Source: Lachnospiraceae bacterium UBA7205
GTDB taxonomy: Bacteria; Bacillota; Clostridia; Lachnospirales; Lachnospiraceae
Length of the DNA stretch: 47,009 bases
Direction: 5' to 3'
NCBI GenBank assembly: GCA_002490665.1
Contig: DKUL01000010.1
Location: forward strand, 21,814 to 68,822
In this document: positions 17,101-25,556 of the stretch, piece after piece
How positions within the stretch are numbered: position 1 is the stretch's first letter
How the letters are laid out: every line of letters begins with the position of its first letter
The notes under the pieces: generated by a model
Database searches by the model: none
Told to the model about the DNA's origin: nothing
Seen by the model: only the letters and a program-made list of their open reading frames with translations
Translations under genes and position numbers: made by a program

Positions 17101-17733
17101 ATGAGCGAGGGAAGGTATAATATTCCAAAGCAGTACAAGGTCGATAAGGGAATGCCGCTGGATGCACTGTTCCAGAAAATTGACAATCTGAAGTGCCGCC
17201 GTGTTTTTGAGGCTGGTGTCGTGAGTGTTGAGTGGAGCTATCATCTGGTGGACAAAAAGGGCATCCGGGACATGATGGAGCTTGTCAGGGAGCGCGGGCT
17301 GTCGATATTCGAGGTAAATCTCAAGCAGAAAATTTCACCGGATTTGCTTACGGATGTGTTCGCGGGTCTGTTGCAAAGACCGATGGTCATGGTCTACCTT
17401 TGCGACGGCGAGCTGTCCATGGGAACATTTTTTCCTACAGGAAAAGGGGCTGTAGGCAGGATGTGCTCGACAGATTTTTATCCGTATGATGCAGACAGGA
17501 TGATTGAACTGCTCGACTATGAGACGGACTATGACAAAAGTATCGACCAGATACACAAAAGGATTTATGCCACACTTCGCCAGCAGAAGCGTGTTATCAT
17601 GATTGAGAAGGCTTTTGAGAGGCTTAACAGGGAGAATGAGAAGGAGTCGTTAGCCTTTGAGTTTAGCCTTGAGAACCTTGAGCGCATCAGGGCGGATGCG
17701 GATTTTGTACAGTCACAGCTCAGGGTTGTATGA
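17101..17733 (+). CDS. DUF4391-like protein
   Basis: The 210-residue product begins at an ATG after GAAAGGGTGG. I see the outline of the DUF4391 family: an early IPKQYKVDKG segment, a central VSVEWSYHL, then an acidic stretch leading to IFEVNLKQKI and a RPMVMVYLCDG strand. The C-terminal 60 residues are charged and helical. DUF4391 proteins are often encoded beside helicases, methylases or DUF2791 ATPases in defence or stress islands; no biochemical role is established that I can cite. It is followed 55 bp later by a DUF2791-type ATPase on the same strand, which supports the assignment. Confidence 0.55.
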   Translation: MSEGRYNIPKQYKVDKGMPLDALFQKIDNLKCRRVFEAGVVSVEWSYHLVDKKGIRDMMELVRERGLSIFEVNLKQKISPDLLTDVFAGLLQRPMVMVYLCDGELSMGTFFPTGKGAVGRMCSTDFYPYDADRMIELLDYETDYDKSIDQIHKRIYATLRQQKRVIMIEKAFERLNRENEKESLAFEFSLENLERIRADADFVQSQLRVV

Positions 17734-17788
17734 AATGAAAGCTTTGTGAAAGAGGCGTGGTCAGCGATTGGCAGCAGGGAGGATTTGC

Positions 17789-19057
17789 ATGGACAACGGA
17801 ATATCAAGGGCGACTGCAGCCACAGTGTTAAATTCCTTAAAGAGCGGGGTCGTTCCCAGAACTGGGCTTGAATATATCACGGTGGGGAGAAAGAGTGAGA
17901 TTCAGGCGCTTTTGCAGGACGTATCCATCATAGAACAGGGAGGGGCGGCGTTTCGTTTTATAGAAGGAAAGTACGGAAGCGGTAAGACCTTTCTCATGCA
18001 TGCGCTCAGAAACCATGTGATGGAAAAAAACTTTGTGGTAACGGATGTGGAGCTCTCTGTAGACAAACGCTTTGTCGGAAACAAGGGACAGGGACTGGCG
18101 ACATACAGGGAACTGATACGGAATATGGCGACACATGCATGCCCTGATAACGGAGCGCTGCAGCTTATTCTCGACAAGTGGATAGGCACTCTGGAAAACG
18201 AAGTGGTACAATTTGAGGGACTTGTACCGGGACACGAGGTCTTCGATGTCAGGGTCAGCCAGAAGATTTACAAGATTACGTCCTCGATGGAAGAGCGTGT
18301 AAACGGTTTTGACTTCGGTAAAGTGCTGGCTTCCTATTATAAGGGGCACCGGAAGGGTGACGTGGACCAGCAGAAAAAAGCACTGCGATGGCTCTGTGGG
18401 GAGTACAGGACCAGAACAGAGGCAAAGACGGATTTAGGGGTGAATCTGATTATTACCGATGACAACTGGTATGATTTTATCAAGCTGTTTGCTGATTTTG
18501 TGGTGAAGGCAGGATATGCGGGATTGTATGTGTGCATGGATGAGCTTGCGTCGCTGTACGAGATTCCAAGCCGTGTGGGCAGGGAGTACAATTACAACAA
18601 GCTTCTGTCCATCTACAATGATGCACTGCAGGGGAAGGCATCCCATCTTGGCATCATCATCAGCGTGACAAGGGAAGCGATGGAGGATCCTGTGCGTGGG
18701 GTGTACAGTTTTGCGCCACTGAAGTCACGCCTGATAGATACCAGCATTGAGCAGGAGGGTGTCATCAAAATGAGGGACATGGCATCCCCCGTGATAAGAC
18801 TGGACGCGTTAAACCCGGGCGAAATGTATGTGCTGCTAGAGAAGCTTGCGGCAATACATGGAAAATTGTATGATTACACGCCGGGACTTGAGCATGATGA
18901 CTACATTTATTTCCTGAAGCAGCAGTACGGTAAGGCTCTGGATGGGGAGGAGGCAACCGTAAGGGAAATGATTCGCAACTACATCACGCTGCTGAACCTG
19001 ATTCAGCAGAATCAGGAAGTATCAAAAGATGAAATTCTCCATGCCAGACAGGCATAG
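17789..19057 (+). CDS. P-loop ATPase of the BrxC/BrxD (DUF2791) family
   Basis: From the ATG at 17789, after AGGGAGGA, the product is 422 residues. It opens with a helical segment and a GLEYITVGR-type lead-in. Walker A is GKYGSGKT at 60-67. The Walker B strand LYVCMDE is near 245-251, and a sensor-like strand IIISVTRE follows. These match the BREX ATP-binding family (DUF2791), whose members also occur with TerB-domain proteins and helicases. Here the helicase, methylase and TerB partners are absent. It may be a reduced stand-alone module or a regulator. Only the DUF4391 gene is clearly linked; the HAD gene follows after 64 bp. Confidence 0.75.
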   Translation: MDNGISRATAATVLNSLKSGVVPRTGLEYITVGRKSEIQALLQDVSIIEQGGAAFRFIEGKYGSGKTFLMHALRNHVMEKNFVVTDVELSVDKRFVGNKGQGLATYRELIRNMATHACPDNGALQLILDKWIGTLENEVVQFEGLVPGHEVFDVRVSQKIYKITSSMEERVNGFDFGKVLASYYKGHRKGDVDQQKKALRWLCGEYRTRTEAKTDLGVNLIITDDNWYDFIKLFADFVVKAGYAGLYVCMDELASLYEIPSRVGREYNYNKLLSIYNDALQGKASHLGIIISVTREAMEDPVRGVYSFAPLKSRLIDTSIEQEGVIKMRDMASPVIRLDALNPGEMYVLLEKLAAIHGKLYDYTPGLEHDDYIYFLKQQYGKALDGEEATVREMIRNYITLLNLIQQNQEVSKDEILHARQA

Positions 19058-19121
19058 GGGAAAGCAGGCGCTGCGGACAGAATGGGGCTGTCCGGGGCAA
19101 ATCATATAAGGGTTGTGAGAT

Positions 19122-19775
19122 ATGGGGTTCAATATGGTTAAGGCAGTAATATTTGACATGGATGGAGTACTTATTGACACGGAAAAGCACTATAATGCAG
19201 CATGGTGTGAGGCAGCACGTATGGCAGGCTTTGATTTCAAAAGAGAACATGCGCTGATGCTTCGCAGCTGTGATGCACAGCTTGCGGCAAAAATGATGAA
19301 GGACATTTTTGGCGAAGGCTTTGATTATTTTGCCATACGTGAGGTTCGGCGCGGACTTGTGGCAGAACGGATTAAAAAATATGGATTGGAGAAAAAGCCC
19401 GGTATTGATGAGATACTGGCTTTTTTGCATGAAAAGGGCATTAAGACGGCAGTTGCCACGGCGACACCGATTGAGCTGACCCTGCAGCACCTTGAAAAAA
19501 TCGGTGTCAGGGGGCAGTTTGACAAGATTGTGAGTGCAAAGCAGGTGGCGCACGGAAAGCCGGCGCCGGATGTCTACCTCCATACCTGCGCGCAGATTGG
19601 GGAGAAGCCGCCGGACTGCATCGCCGTGGAGGATTCGCCAAACGGCATCAGGGCTGCGTATGCGGCAGGCTGCAAGCCGGTGATGGTACCTGATTTGACA
19701 CAGCCCGATGAGGAAATTGCGCCATTGCTGTATGCAGTGGCAGAGACATTGCTTGACATCAGGAAAATTGTATGA
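19122..19775 (+). CDS. HAD-superfamily phosphatase/phosphomutase (beta-phosphoglucomutase-like)
   Basis: The 217-residue protein has all HAD motifs: FDMDGVLIDTE with nucleophile Asp12 and Asp14, the motif II strand AVATATP, a lysine in HGKPAPDVY, and VEDSPNGIRAA as motif IV. The helical cap between residues 20 and 85 puts it in the beta-phosphoglucomutase/DUF-type subfamily. The substrate is probably a small phosphosugar or phosphometabolite, not determinable here. A start at the second ATG (19134) is equally possible. It may be transcribed with the upstream ATPase genes. Confidence 0.88.
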   Translation: MGFNMVKAVIFDMDGVLIDTEKHYNAAWCEAARMAGFDFKREHALMLRSCDAQLAAKMMKDIFGEGFDYFAIREVRRGLVAERIKKYGLEKKPGIDEILAFLHEKGIKTAVATATPIELTLQHLEKIGVRGQFDKIVSAKQVAHGKPAPDVYLHTCAQIGEKPPDCIAVEDSPNGIRAAYAAGCKPVMVPDLTQPDEEIAPLLYAVAETLLDIRKIV

Positions 19776-19841
19776 ATGGTGATTGTAAAATTGTGACTGA
19801 TTTGGTAAGGAAAAGGTTTTCCATTACTTGGGTATGGCATA

Positions 19842-19870
19842 TTGACAGTAAAAATAGAATGTACTATAAT
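19842..19870 (+). promoter_or_regulatory. Consensus sigma-A promoter of the chemoreceptor gene
   Basis: TTGACA, exactly 17 nt, and TATAAT form a perfect consensus promoter 60 nt upstream of the chosen start. Confidence 0.9.
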
Positions 19871-19929
19871 TAATTTGTGCATTTTATACAATGAAACAGG
19901 TGGAAGTTGGGATTGAAAGGAGAACAGTT

Positions 19930-21660
19930 ATGAAAGGCAAGATGGGACCAAGAATAATTGCACTGTTGGTTATGCTGGCGGCTATTTTTACAGTCACTTC
20001 AGTATTAAGTATACGAGCGCTTCAGAATGCAGGAGCCGCGGTAAAACGTACCGCGGATATTTATATGGCACTGCAGGAACAGAGCAAAAATCTGGTGAGC
20101 ATTGTGGATGATGACAAGTCATCAGCGAACCTGATTACCATGATTCCGAGCAAGGAGGCAGCAGCGTCCATTGCGCAGGATGTGCAGGGACGCAAAGGGC
20201 AGGTTGAGGCGGTTATTGGTACGATGCGCCTGCTGTGTGAGCAGGAGGGGGATGAAGAACTGACCTCCTGGGTAAATGACTATGGCAGGGAAGCGCAGGT
20301 CATTGAAGATAAGACCATTGAAATTGGTGCGTGTTTCCTTGCGGGGGATGTTGAGAAGGCAAGTGCGCTTTCCAGTGAGATTCGCCCACAGTCCCTTGTG
20401 CTGGCGGATGTGGAGGAAGTGTTTGACACAATGCTTGCGGAACGTTCACATGCGGCGGTTACCGATACGATTGGCTCCATGCGCAGTTACACAGGGACTG
20501 TCCTTTTATTCCTTGCCATATTTTTGGTCGTGATGGTGATTGCAAGCGTGTTCAGCATCACGCATATTGCGCTTCCGGCATCCAGTGCGGGAACACAGCT
20601 CGAAGACATCATATCCAGGATACATAACAATGAGGGGGACTTGACAAAACGTATTCAGATTAAGTCAAAAAATGAAGTCGGACAGCTTGTTGACGGTATC
20701 AATAATTTTATCGAGCAGCTTCAGGGTATCATGAATATCATCAAGACACAGTCGGAGCATATGGATGAGCTGACCTCCAAAATCGGTGCAAATGTGCAGG
20801 ATTCTAATGAAAGTGCGGGAAACATTTCGGCGACGATGGAACAGATGTCGGCAAGCATGGAGGAGATCGCAGCCACGATTGGGCAGATTGCGGAAGGAAG
20901 CGACACGGTACTGCGGGAAGTCCAGAATATGAACAGCAGTGTGGATAACGGTGTCGAACTGGTTCAGAAGATTAAAAACCGTGCCGGAAGGATGCACCAG
21001 AATACAATTGCCGGAAAGGACAGAACAAGCAGCAAAATCATTGAGATACGTGAGATGCTCAATGAGGCGCTTGAGGAAAGCAGAAGTGTGGAGAAGATTA
21101 AGCAGCTGACAGGGGAAATTCTCGACATCACAAGCCAGACAAACCTGCTCTCCCTGAATGCATCCATCGAGGCGGCAAGGGCCGGCGAGGCGGGGAAGGG
21201 ATTTGCAGTCGTCGCGGACGAAATCAGGGCGCTTGCCGACAGCAGTGCAAACACGGCAAACAATATCCAGAATATCAGCAACCTGGTAATCGGCGCCGTG
21301 GAGAAGCTGGCAGGAAATGCGGAAACCATGCTCCAGTTTGTCGATGAAAAGGTGTTGCAGGACTATGATGAGTTTGTGGTGGTTGTGGAGAAATACGAGC
21401 GGGATGCCGACAGCATGAACAGCCTGATTGAAAACTTCTCCCAGAACACTGGGGAAATCCATGAGACAATCAGCGCGATGACGACCGGACTCAATGACAT
21501 TTCCGTCGCGGTGGATGAGAGCGCCAAGGGTGTCACCAATGTTGCGGAGAGCGCCGTGAGCCTGGTCGCATCCATGTCGCAGATTCAGCAGCAGACCATC
21601 AGCAACCAGGAAATCTCGGAGCAGCTCAGCAACGAGGTCGGACGGTTTCGGCATGTATGA
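19930..21660 (+). CDS. Methyl-accepting chemotaxis protein
   Basis: The 576-residue chemoreceptor starts at an ATG after AAAGGAGA. TM1 is at about 8-28, an extracytoplasmic four-helix-type sensor of about 155 residues follows, and TM2 is at about 190-212. A HAMP-like region (ISRIHNNEGDLTKRI) leads into a long coiled coil. The signalling hairpin is ITSQTNLLSLNASIEAARAG near 400-420 with GKGFAVVADEIRALA after it, which contacts CheA and CheW. The ligand is unknown. It implies that the organism has a chemosensory system and probably flagella. It is monocistronic, driven by a consensus promoter. Confidence 0.95.
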   Translation: MKGKMGPRIIALLVMLAAIFTVTSVLSIRALQNAGAAVKRTADIYMALQEQSKNLVSIVDDDKSSANLITMIPSKEAAASIAQDVQGRKGQVEAVIGTMRLLCEQEGDEELTSWVNDYGREAQVIEDKTIEIGACFLAGDVEKASALSSEIRPQSLVLADVEEVFDTMLAERSHAAVTDTIGSMRSYTGTVLLFLAIFLVVMVIASVFSITHIALPASSAGTQLEDIISRIHNNEGDLTKRIQIKSKNEVGQLVDGINNFIEQLQGIMNIIKTQSEHMDELTSKIGANVQDSNESAGNISATMEQMSASMEEIAATIGQIAEGSDTVLREVQNMNSSVDNGVELVQKIKNRAGRMHQNTIAGKDRTSSKIIEIREMLNEALEESRSVEKIKQLTGEILDITSQTNLLSLNASIEAARAGEAGKGFAVVADEIRALADSSANTANNIQNISNLVIGAVEKLAGNAETMLQFVDEKVLQDYDEFVVVVEKYERDADSMNSLIENFSQNTGEIHETISAMTTGLNDISVAVDESAKGVTNVAESAVSLVASMSQIQQQTISNQEISEQLSNEVGRFRHV

Positions 21661-21706
21661 TGGACTGTCGACGTGTAATCCGCTGTGCGGCGGTTTCGAT
21701 ATATGT

Positions 21707-21735
21707 TTGACAGCGCCAATGAATTAGAATATAAT
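21707..21735 (+). promoter_or_regulatory. Consensus sigma-A promoter of the mgtE transcript
   Basis: TTGACA, 17 nt, and TATAAT make a perfect consensus promoter. It leaves an untranslated leader of about 205 nt before mgtE. Confidence 0.9.
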
Positions 21736-21771
21736 GGATATCAAGAACACTGGAGAGGAAGTGATAGCTCT

Positions 21772-21819
21772 ATGGACGGTTGTGACGGTAACGGGCAGCG
21801 AAATATGGGCGAACACTAG
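21772..21819 (+). CDS. Putative 15-residue leader peptide before mgtE
   Basis: ATG with an upstream GAGAGGAAG encodes MDGCDGNGQRNMGEH, then TAG. Its last two sense codons and the first base of the stop codon form the 5' arm of the terminator at 21811-21837. This layout is typical of translation-controlled attenuators. The peptide is otherwise unrecognised, and the call rests on arrangement only. Confidence 0.35.
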   Translation: MDGCDGNGQRNMGEH

Positions 21820-21837
21820 GGAGACAGTGTTCTTTTT
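21811..21837 (+). terminator. Terminator/attenuator in the mgtE leader
   Basis: GAACACT (21811-21817) pairs with AGTGTTC (21826-21832), followed by TTTTT. A second GAACACT at 21745-21751 can pair with the same 3' arm, so alternative folds exist. It lies after the mgtE promoter and before the gene, hence it probably controls read-through. Confidence 0.6.
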
Positions 21838-21947
21838 ATGCATAGCCACATGCGGCGTGAAAAATAACGACAGATTGTTTTTTACATAAAAAGAGGATTC
21901 GCCCAAAAGTTTTGGAAAGAATACAATGATAGAAGGGCGATGTTATT

Positions 21948-23342
21948 TTGGAAAATGAAATCTTAAACGAACCAAACTATATCGAGGAGCTGGTCGCGTT
22001 AATCCGCAATGGGGACAGCAGGGATAAGCTTGCGGAGGAGCTGACCAATTACCACGACAATGATATCTCGAACGCACTTGACGAGCTGGACGAGGGTGAG
22101 CGGCGGGTGCTCTACCATATTCTCGACGACGAGAGGATATCGGAGATATTTGCCTACCTGGAAGACCCTGGCAAGTATCTTGGGGAGCTGGAACTCGAAC
22201 GTGCCGCCGATATCATTGAGAACATGGACGCCGACGACGCGGTGGATGTTCTCGAGGAAGTCGACGAGGAGACGAGGAAACAGTTAATCGAACTGATTGA
22301 CGAGGAGTCAATAGAGGACATCAAGCTGATTTGTTCCTACGAGGAGGATGAAATCGGCAGTAAGATGACCACGAATTTTATCGAGATTGGCAGGAGCCTG
22401 ACAATCAAACAGGCGATGCGCTCCCTGATTGCACAGGCGGAGGAGAATGACAACATCACCACGCTCTTTGTGGAGGACGACGACGGAACCTTTTACGGCG
22501 CAATTGACCTGAAGGATTTGATTGTCGCAAGAAACTACATGGACTTGGAGTCCCTGATTACGCACTCGTTCCCCTATGTGCGGGCACACGAGACGATAGC
22601 GGACTGTATCGAGCGCCTGAAGGATTATGCGGAGGATTCCATCCCGGTACTGAATGAAAAGAATGAACTGATTGGCGTCATCACCTCGCAGGATATTGTG
22701 GAGGTGGTGGATGACGAGATGGGTGACGACTATGCAAAGCTTGCCGGTATGTCAGAGGAGGCGGAGTTCGAGGAGTCGCTGGGCGAGAGCATCAAGAAGC
22801 GCCTGCCCTGGCTGATTGTCCTTCTGGGACTGAGCATGTGCGTATCCACCGTGACAAGCCTGTTCGAGGGCGTCATCGCACAGCTTGCCATCATTGTCAG
22901 CTTCCAGTCCGTGATTCTTGGCATGTCCGGAAATGTCGGCACCCAGTCGCTTGCCGTCACGATTCGTCTGCTGATGGACGAAAACCTTGGGACAAGGCAG
23001 AAGGTCGGAATGATTTTTAAGGAGCTGAGAATCGGTTTTTCCAATGGGCTGATTCTGGGAATTTTGTCCTTTGTGTTCATCGGTGCGTACCTGTGCCTGC
23101 TCAAGGGAAAAACACCGCAGTACGCATTTGCGATATCGCTCTGTGCCGGAATTGCGCTTTTGATGGCGATGACCATCTCAAGCATTGTAGGAACGTCTGT
23201 TCCTATGTTTTTCAAAAGAATCCATGTCGACCCGGCAGTCGCGTCCGGACCGCTGATTACAACCGTAAATGACCTGATTGGCGTCGTCACATACTATGGC
23301 GTGGCATGGTTTCTGCTGATTCACCTCCTCCAAATGGGATAG
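21948..23342 (+). CDS. mgtE: MgtE-family magnesium transporter
   Basis: MgtE is a Mg2+-gated channel of the inner membrane. The 464-residue product starts at TTG (21948) after AGAAGGGCGATG; the ATG at 21940 opens a short frame only. The N-terminal superhelical domain is rich in acidic residues (about 1-130). Two CBS domains follow (about 135-260, with DNITTLFVEDDDGTFYGAI and SIPVLNEKNELIGVIT). A membrane region of about five helices ends the protein, with the channel signature GNVGTQSLAVTIR. The acidic N and CBS domains act as the Mg2+ sensor in known members. The upstream leader looks regulatory. Confidence 0.95.
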   Translation: MENEILNEPNYIEELVALIRNGDSRDKLAEELTNYHDNDISNALDELDEGERRVLYHILDDERISEIFAYLEDPGKYLGELELERAADIIENMDADDAVDVLEEVDEETRKQLIELIDEESIEDIKLICSYEEDEIGSKMTTNFIEIGRSLTIKQAMRSLIAQAEENDNITTLFVEDDDGTFYGAIDLKDLIVARNYMDLESLITHSFPYVRAHETIADCIERLKDYAEDSIPVLNEKNELIGVITSQDIVEVVDDEMGDDYAKLAGMSEEAEFEESLGESIKKRLPWLIVLLGLSMCVSTVTSLFEGVIAQLAIIVSFQSVILGMSGNVGTQSLAVTIRLLMDENLGTRQKVGMIFKELRIGFSNGLILGILSFVFIGAYLCLLKGKTPQYAFAISLCAGIALLMAMTISSIVGTSVPMFFKRIHVDPAVASGPLITTVNDLIGVVTYYGVAWFLLIHLLQMG

Positions 23343-23354
23343 ACAAGCAAAATC

Positions 23355-23494
23355 TGTAACAGTTCAGCCTTCGGCTTCCTGTTATAGGCATCAAGCCATG
23401 CAAAACCACTTCGTGGTGCCTTGATGCATCTCAACCACTACACATTCTTACGGACTTTGCAGCGCAGTGCAAAGTCCTGGGCTGAACTGTTATC
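23355..23494. repeat. 140-bp inverted-terminal-repeat element, copy 1
   Basis: The element begins TGTAACAGTTCAGCC and ends GGCTGAACTGTTATC. It contains nested stems, CTTCGGCTTCCTG on the left and CATCAAGCCATGC..TTGATGC around CCAC/GTGG. It is about 93 percent identical by eye to the reverse complement of 37897-38036, and both copies are 140 bp. It is noncoding and lies just after the mgtE stop. It looks like a MITE; it may also act as a terminator. Confidence 0.85.
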
Positions 23495-23597
23495 AAAATC
23501 TTCATCAATGAATAAAAATCCATTATATACAAATACTAGCAATACAGTCTGATGAATATCATGAACTTAATAATTACTGGGAATGGAGGAAATATCG

Positions 23598-24146
23598 GTG
23601 AAGGCTACGGGAATAGTGCGTAGGATTGACGATTTGGGACGCGTTGTCATACCTAAGGAGATAAGAAGGACTTTGAGGATTCGGGAGTCCGATCCGCTTG
23701 AGATTTTTACGGATCACGAGGGCGCCATTATCCTTAAAAAATACTCGCCAATCGGCGAGCTTGGAAATTTTGCGAAGCAGTATGCGGAGAGTCTTTCGCA
23801 GGTGTCAGGCCACCTGGCGCTGATTGCGGACAGGGACCAGATTATAGCAGCGGCAGGAGGCGGCAGCAAGCAGGTGCTCGGCAAGTCTGTAAGCAAGGCA
23901 TTTGAAGAAAAAATGAACTCGCGGGAGACGGTATGTACTTCGCGCAGCGATAAAAACTATGTGTCAGTCACGGAGGATGAGGCAGAGGAATACCAGCACG
24001 AGGTAATCATACCGATTATCACGCAGGGCGATGTGATCGGGGCAGTCGTGCTTCTGTCAGCCAGCGCGGGCGACGAGATGAATGAAGTCGAGATGAAGCT
24101 TGCGCAGTCTGCCGCCGGATTCCTCGGCAAGCAGATGGAACAGTAA
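23598..24146 (+). CDS. spoVT: Stage V sporulation regulator SpoVT
   Basis: SpoVT is an AbrB-fold transcription regulator active in forespores of Bacilli and Clostridia. I start at the GTG at 23598, which follows TGGAGGAAATATCG and gives the family N-terminus KATGIVRRIDDLGRVVIPKE (after fMet). An ATG at 23583 would place the ribosome site inside the gene. The 182-residue product has an AbrB swapped-hairpin DNA-binding domain (1-50, with LRIRESDPLEIF) and a C-terminal GAF-like domain. The ending AAGFLGKQMEQ is close to B. subtilis SpoVT. It is monocistronic with its own terminator. Its presence is consistent with a spore-forming lineage, though homologs also persist in non-sporulating relatives. 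Confidence 0.95.
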   Translation: MKATGIVRRIDDLGRVVIPKEIRRTLRIRESDPLEIFTDHEGAIILKKYSPIGELGNFAKQYAESLSQVSGHLALIADRDQIIAAAGGGSKQVLGKSVSKAFEEKMNSRETVCTSRSDKNYVSVTEDEAEEYQHEVIIPIITQGDVIGAVVLLSASAGDEMNEVEMKLAQSAAGFLGKQMEQ

Positions 24147-24147
24147 C

Positions 24148-24179
24148 AAAAAATCGAGCGGCAAAGCGCTCGATTTTTT
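24148..24179 (+). terminator. Terminator after spoVT
   Basis: AAAAAATCGAGCG pairs with CGCTCGATTTTTT around a six-base loop, a near-perfect intrinsic terminator that starts one base after the stop codon. Confidence 0.93.
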
Positions 24180-24247
24180 GTTGCAGGGAGATGCTTTTCT
24201 CCCCTGCTCGAATGTAAATGCCAGGCGAGGGGGACGCCTGACGCGGT

Positions 24248-24889
24248 TTAAGCTACATAACAGTACATAAAGATAAAGTGGCAGATGCTCCCGCCCATCA
24301 CAAAAAGATGGAAGATTTCGTGCGAGCCGAAGTATTTGTGGAGCGAGTTGAAAACAGGAAGCTTCAGGGCGTAAATGATACCGCCGACTGTATAGATGAT
24401 GCCGCCCGCAAGAAGCCATCCGAAAGCAGCGTGGGGAAGCGTGTTCCACAGTGTGCCGAAAACCAGCAGGCATAACCAGCCCATCGCAATATATATAATG
24501 GAGGAAAACCATTTCGGACAAGTAATCCACAATGCTTTTACAAGCATGCCCACAATGGCGACACCCCAGACAAGCGCCAGCAGGGAGTATCCCAGGCTCC
24601 CGCCGAGGACGATGAGGCATACCGGCGTATAGGAACCGGCAATCAGCACGAAAATCATCATGTGGTCAATTTTTCGGAATACGCGCAAAACCTTTCCTGT
24701 CACATTGACGCTGTGGTACAGCGTGCTTGCCCCATAAAGCAGTATCATGCTTGCGGCAAAGACTGCAAGGGAAACGGCTGTCAGTCCCCCATGTGCCTTT
24801 AGGATAAGGGGGAGCGCTGCAATTGCCGCCATAAGGCATGCGATAAAATGAGTGATTGCGCTTCCGGGTTCTCTGATTGTTAACTGCAT
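24248..24889 (-). CDS. Hemolysin III / TrhA family membrane protein
   Basis: The product is a 213-residue seven-helix membrane protein of the hemolysin III (YqfA/TrhA, PAQR-related) family. Conserved polar residues are in place: ITHFIACLMA at the N-terminus, LYHSVN, KIDHMMIF, and HEIFHLFVMGGS then CHF near the C-terminus. The histidines are likely metal-binding. Family members have been linked to membrane-energy homeostasis; the exact reaction is unclear. I start at the ATG at 24889 after GGAGGAGG; a start at 24925 lacks a site. It is convergent with spoVT. Confidence 0.9.
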   Translation of the reverse strand: MQLTIREPGSAITHFIACLMAAIAALPLILKAHGGLTAVSLAVFAASMILLYGASTLYHSVNVTGKVLRVFRKIDHMMIFVLIAGSYTPVCLIVLGGSLGYSLLALVWGVAIVGMLVKALWITCPKWFSSIIYIAMGWLCLLVFGTLWNTLPHAAFGWLLAGGIIYTVGGIIYALKLPVFNSLHKYFGSHEIFHLFVMGGSICHFIFMYCYVA

Positions 24890-25037
24890 AAAAATCCTCC
24901 TCCATTCATACTTTCTATCTGACAACGAATACGATTGATTGTAGAGTGCCGCTAGATATAATGTAGTATTTAAAACTACATCAACTTTATAACAATACTA
25001 CTCCTTATTGTGTTCCGTGTCAATCATAAAAATGCAT

Positions 25038-25061
25038 AAAAAAGAGGACATTTCAGTCCTC
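25038..25061 (-). terminator. Terminator of the small hypothetical gene at 25053-25319
   Basis: On the minus strand GAGGAC, a six-base loop and GTCCTC are followed by TTTTTT. The stem overlaps the stop codon of the gene. Confidence 0.8.
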
Positions 25062-25319
25062 CTCAATGACGAATATTTCCAAATAATCAAATGCAATGTC
25101 CTCCATGAAGCTGTCGGCAAAAAATCGCGTCTTGCTGTGCCGTTTAAATTCGGCAATGTTGGAATCAAGCCATATCGGCTTGCCAAGGTCAAACTGGTAA
25201 CAGACTTCCTCGACTGCATGGAAAACCTTGTGTGTGCGAGTCTCCGGGCTGTCGTCGCATATCACGGTATCCTGAAGCATGTGGTTATCCTGAAAGGTTC
25301 TTGCCCATAATCTGAACAT
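25053..25319 (-). CDS. Small hypothetical protein
   Basis: The 88-residue product is soluble and acidic at its end (FVIEED), with no signal peptide or membrane helix. It reads like a small alpha/beta protein: an FRLWARTFQDNHMLQDTVI start, a middle around HKVFHAVEEVCYQFDLGKP, then FADSFMEDIAFDYLEIFVI. I do not recognise a named family, though it resembles short conserved Lachnospiraceae proteins. Its reality is supported by AAGGAGAC eight bases upstream of the ATG and by a terminator at its stop codon. It is transcribed alone, divergently from the alarmone synthetase. Confidence 0.75.
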   Translation of the reverse strand: MFRLWARTFQDNHMLQDTVICDDSPETRTHKVFHAVEEVCYQFDLGKPIWLDSNIAEFKRHSKTRFFADSFMEDIAFDYLEIFVIEED

Positions 25320-25410
25320 GATCGTGTCTCCTTGCGTATACTATTTATGATTGATGCGTTCGCTGATGCGCACAGCCGCATAAGGAAATATGCCACTATA
25401 ATTCCTTAAG

Positions 25411-25439
25411 TATATCATATAAAAAATTGATATGATATA
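25411..25439. promoter_or_regulatory. 10-bp perfect inverted repeat upstream of the alarmone synthetase
   Basis: TATATCATAT, nine bases, then ATATGATATA. Just before it AAGGAA/TTCCTT (about 25382-25406) forms a second inverted repeat. Both sit in the 220-bp divergent region and may be operator or leader structure. Confidence 0.4.
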
Positions 25440-25556
25440 GCATTGTGTATTTTAAAAAATTTTATATATTGTTTATACAAAACACATATAAAATATGGTA
25501 TGCTAAAAGATACTGTGTGACTGGGGTTTTTCAATATAAAAATGGGAGATGTCAAG

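Noticed and set aside
20665..21654. 329-codon open frame antisense to the chemoreceptor gene
   Set aside because: It is a shadow of the conserved signalling domain with no family resemblance.
21736..21947. M-box magnesium riboswitch before mgtE
   Set aside because: The conserved M-box core sequences are not visible; only the terminator and a short ORF are.
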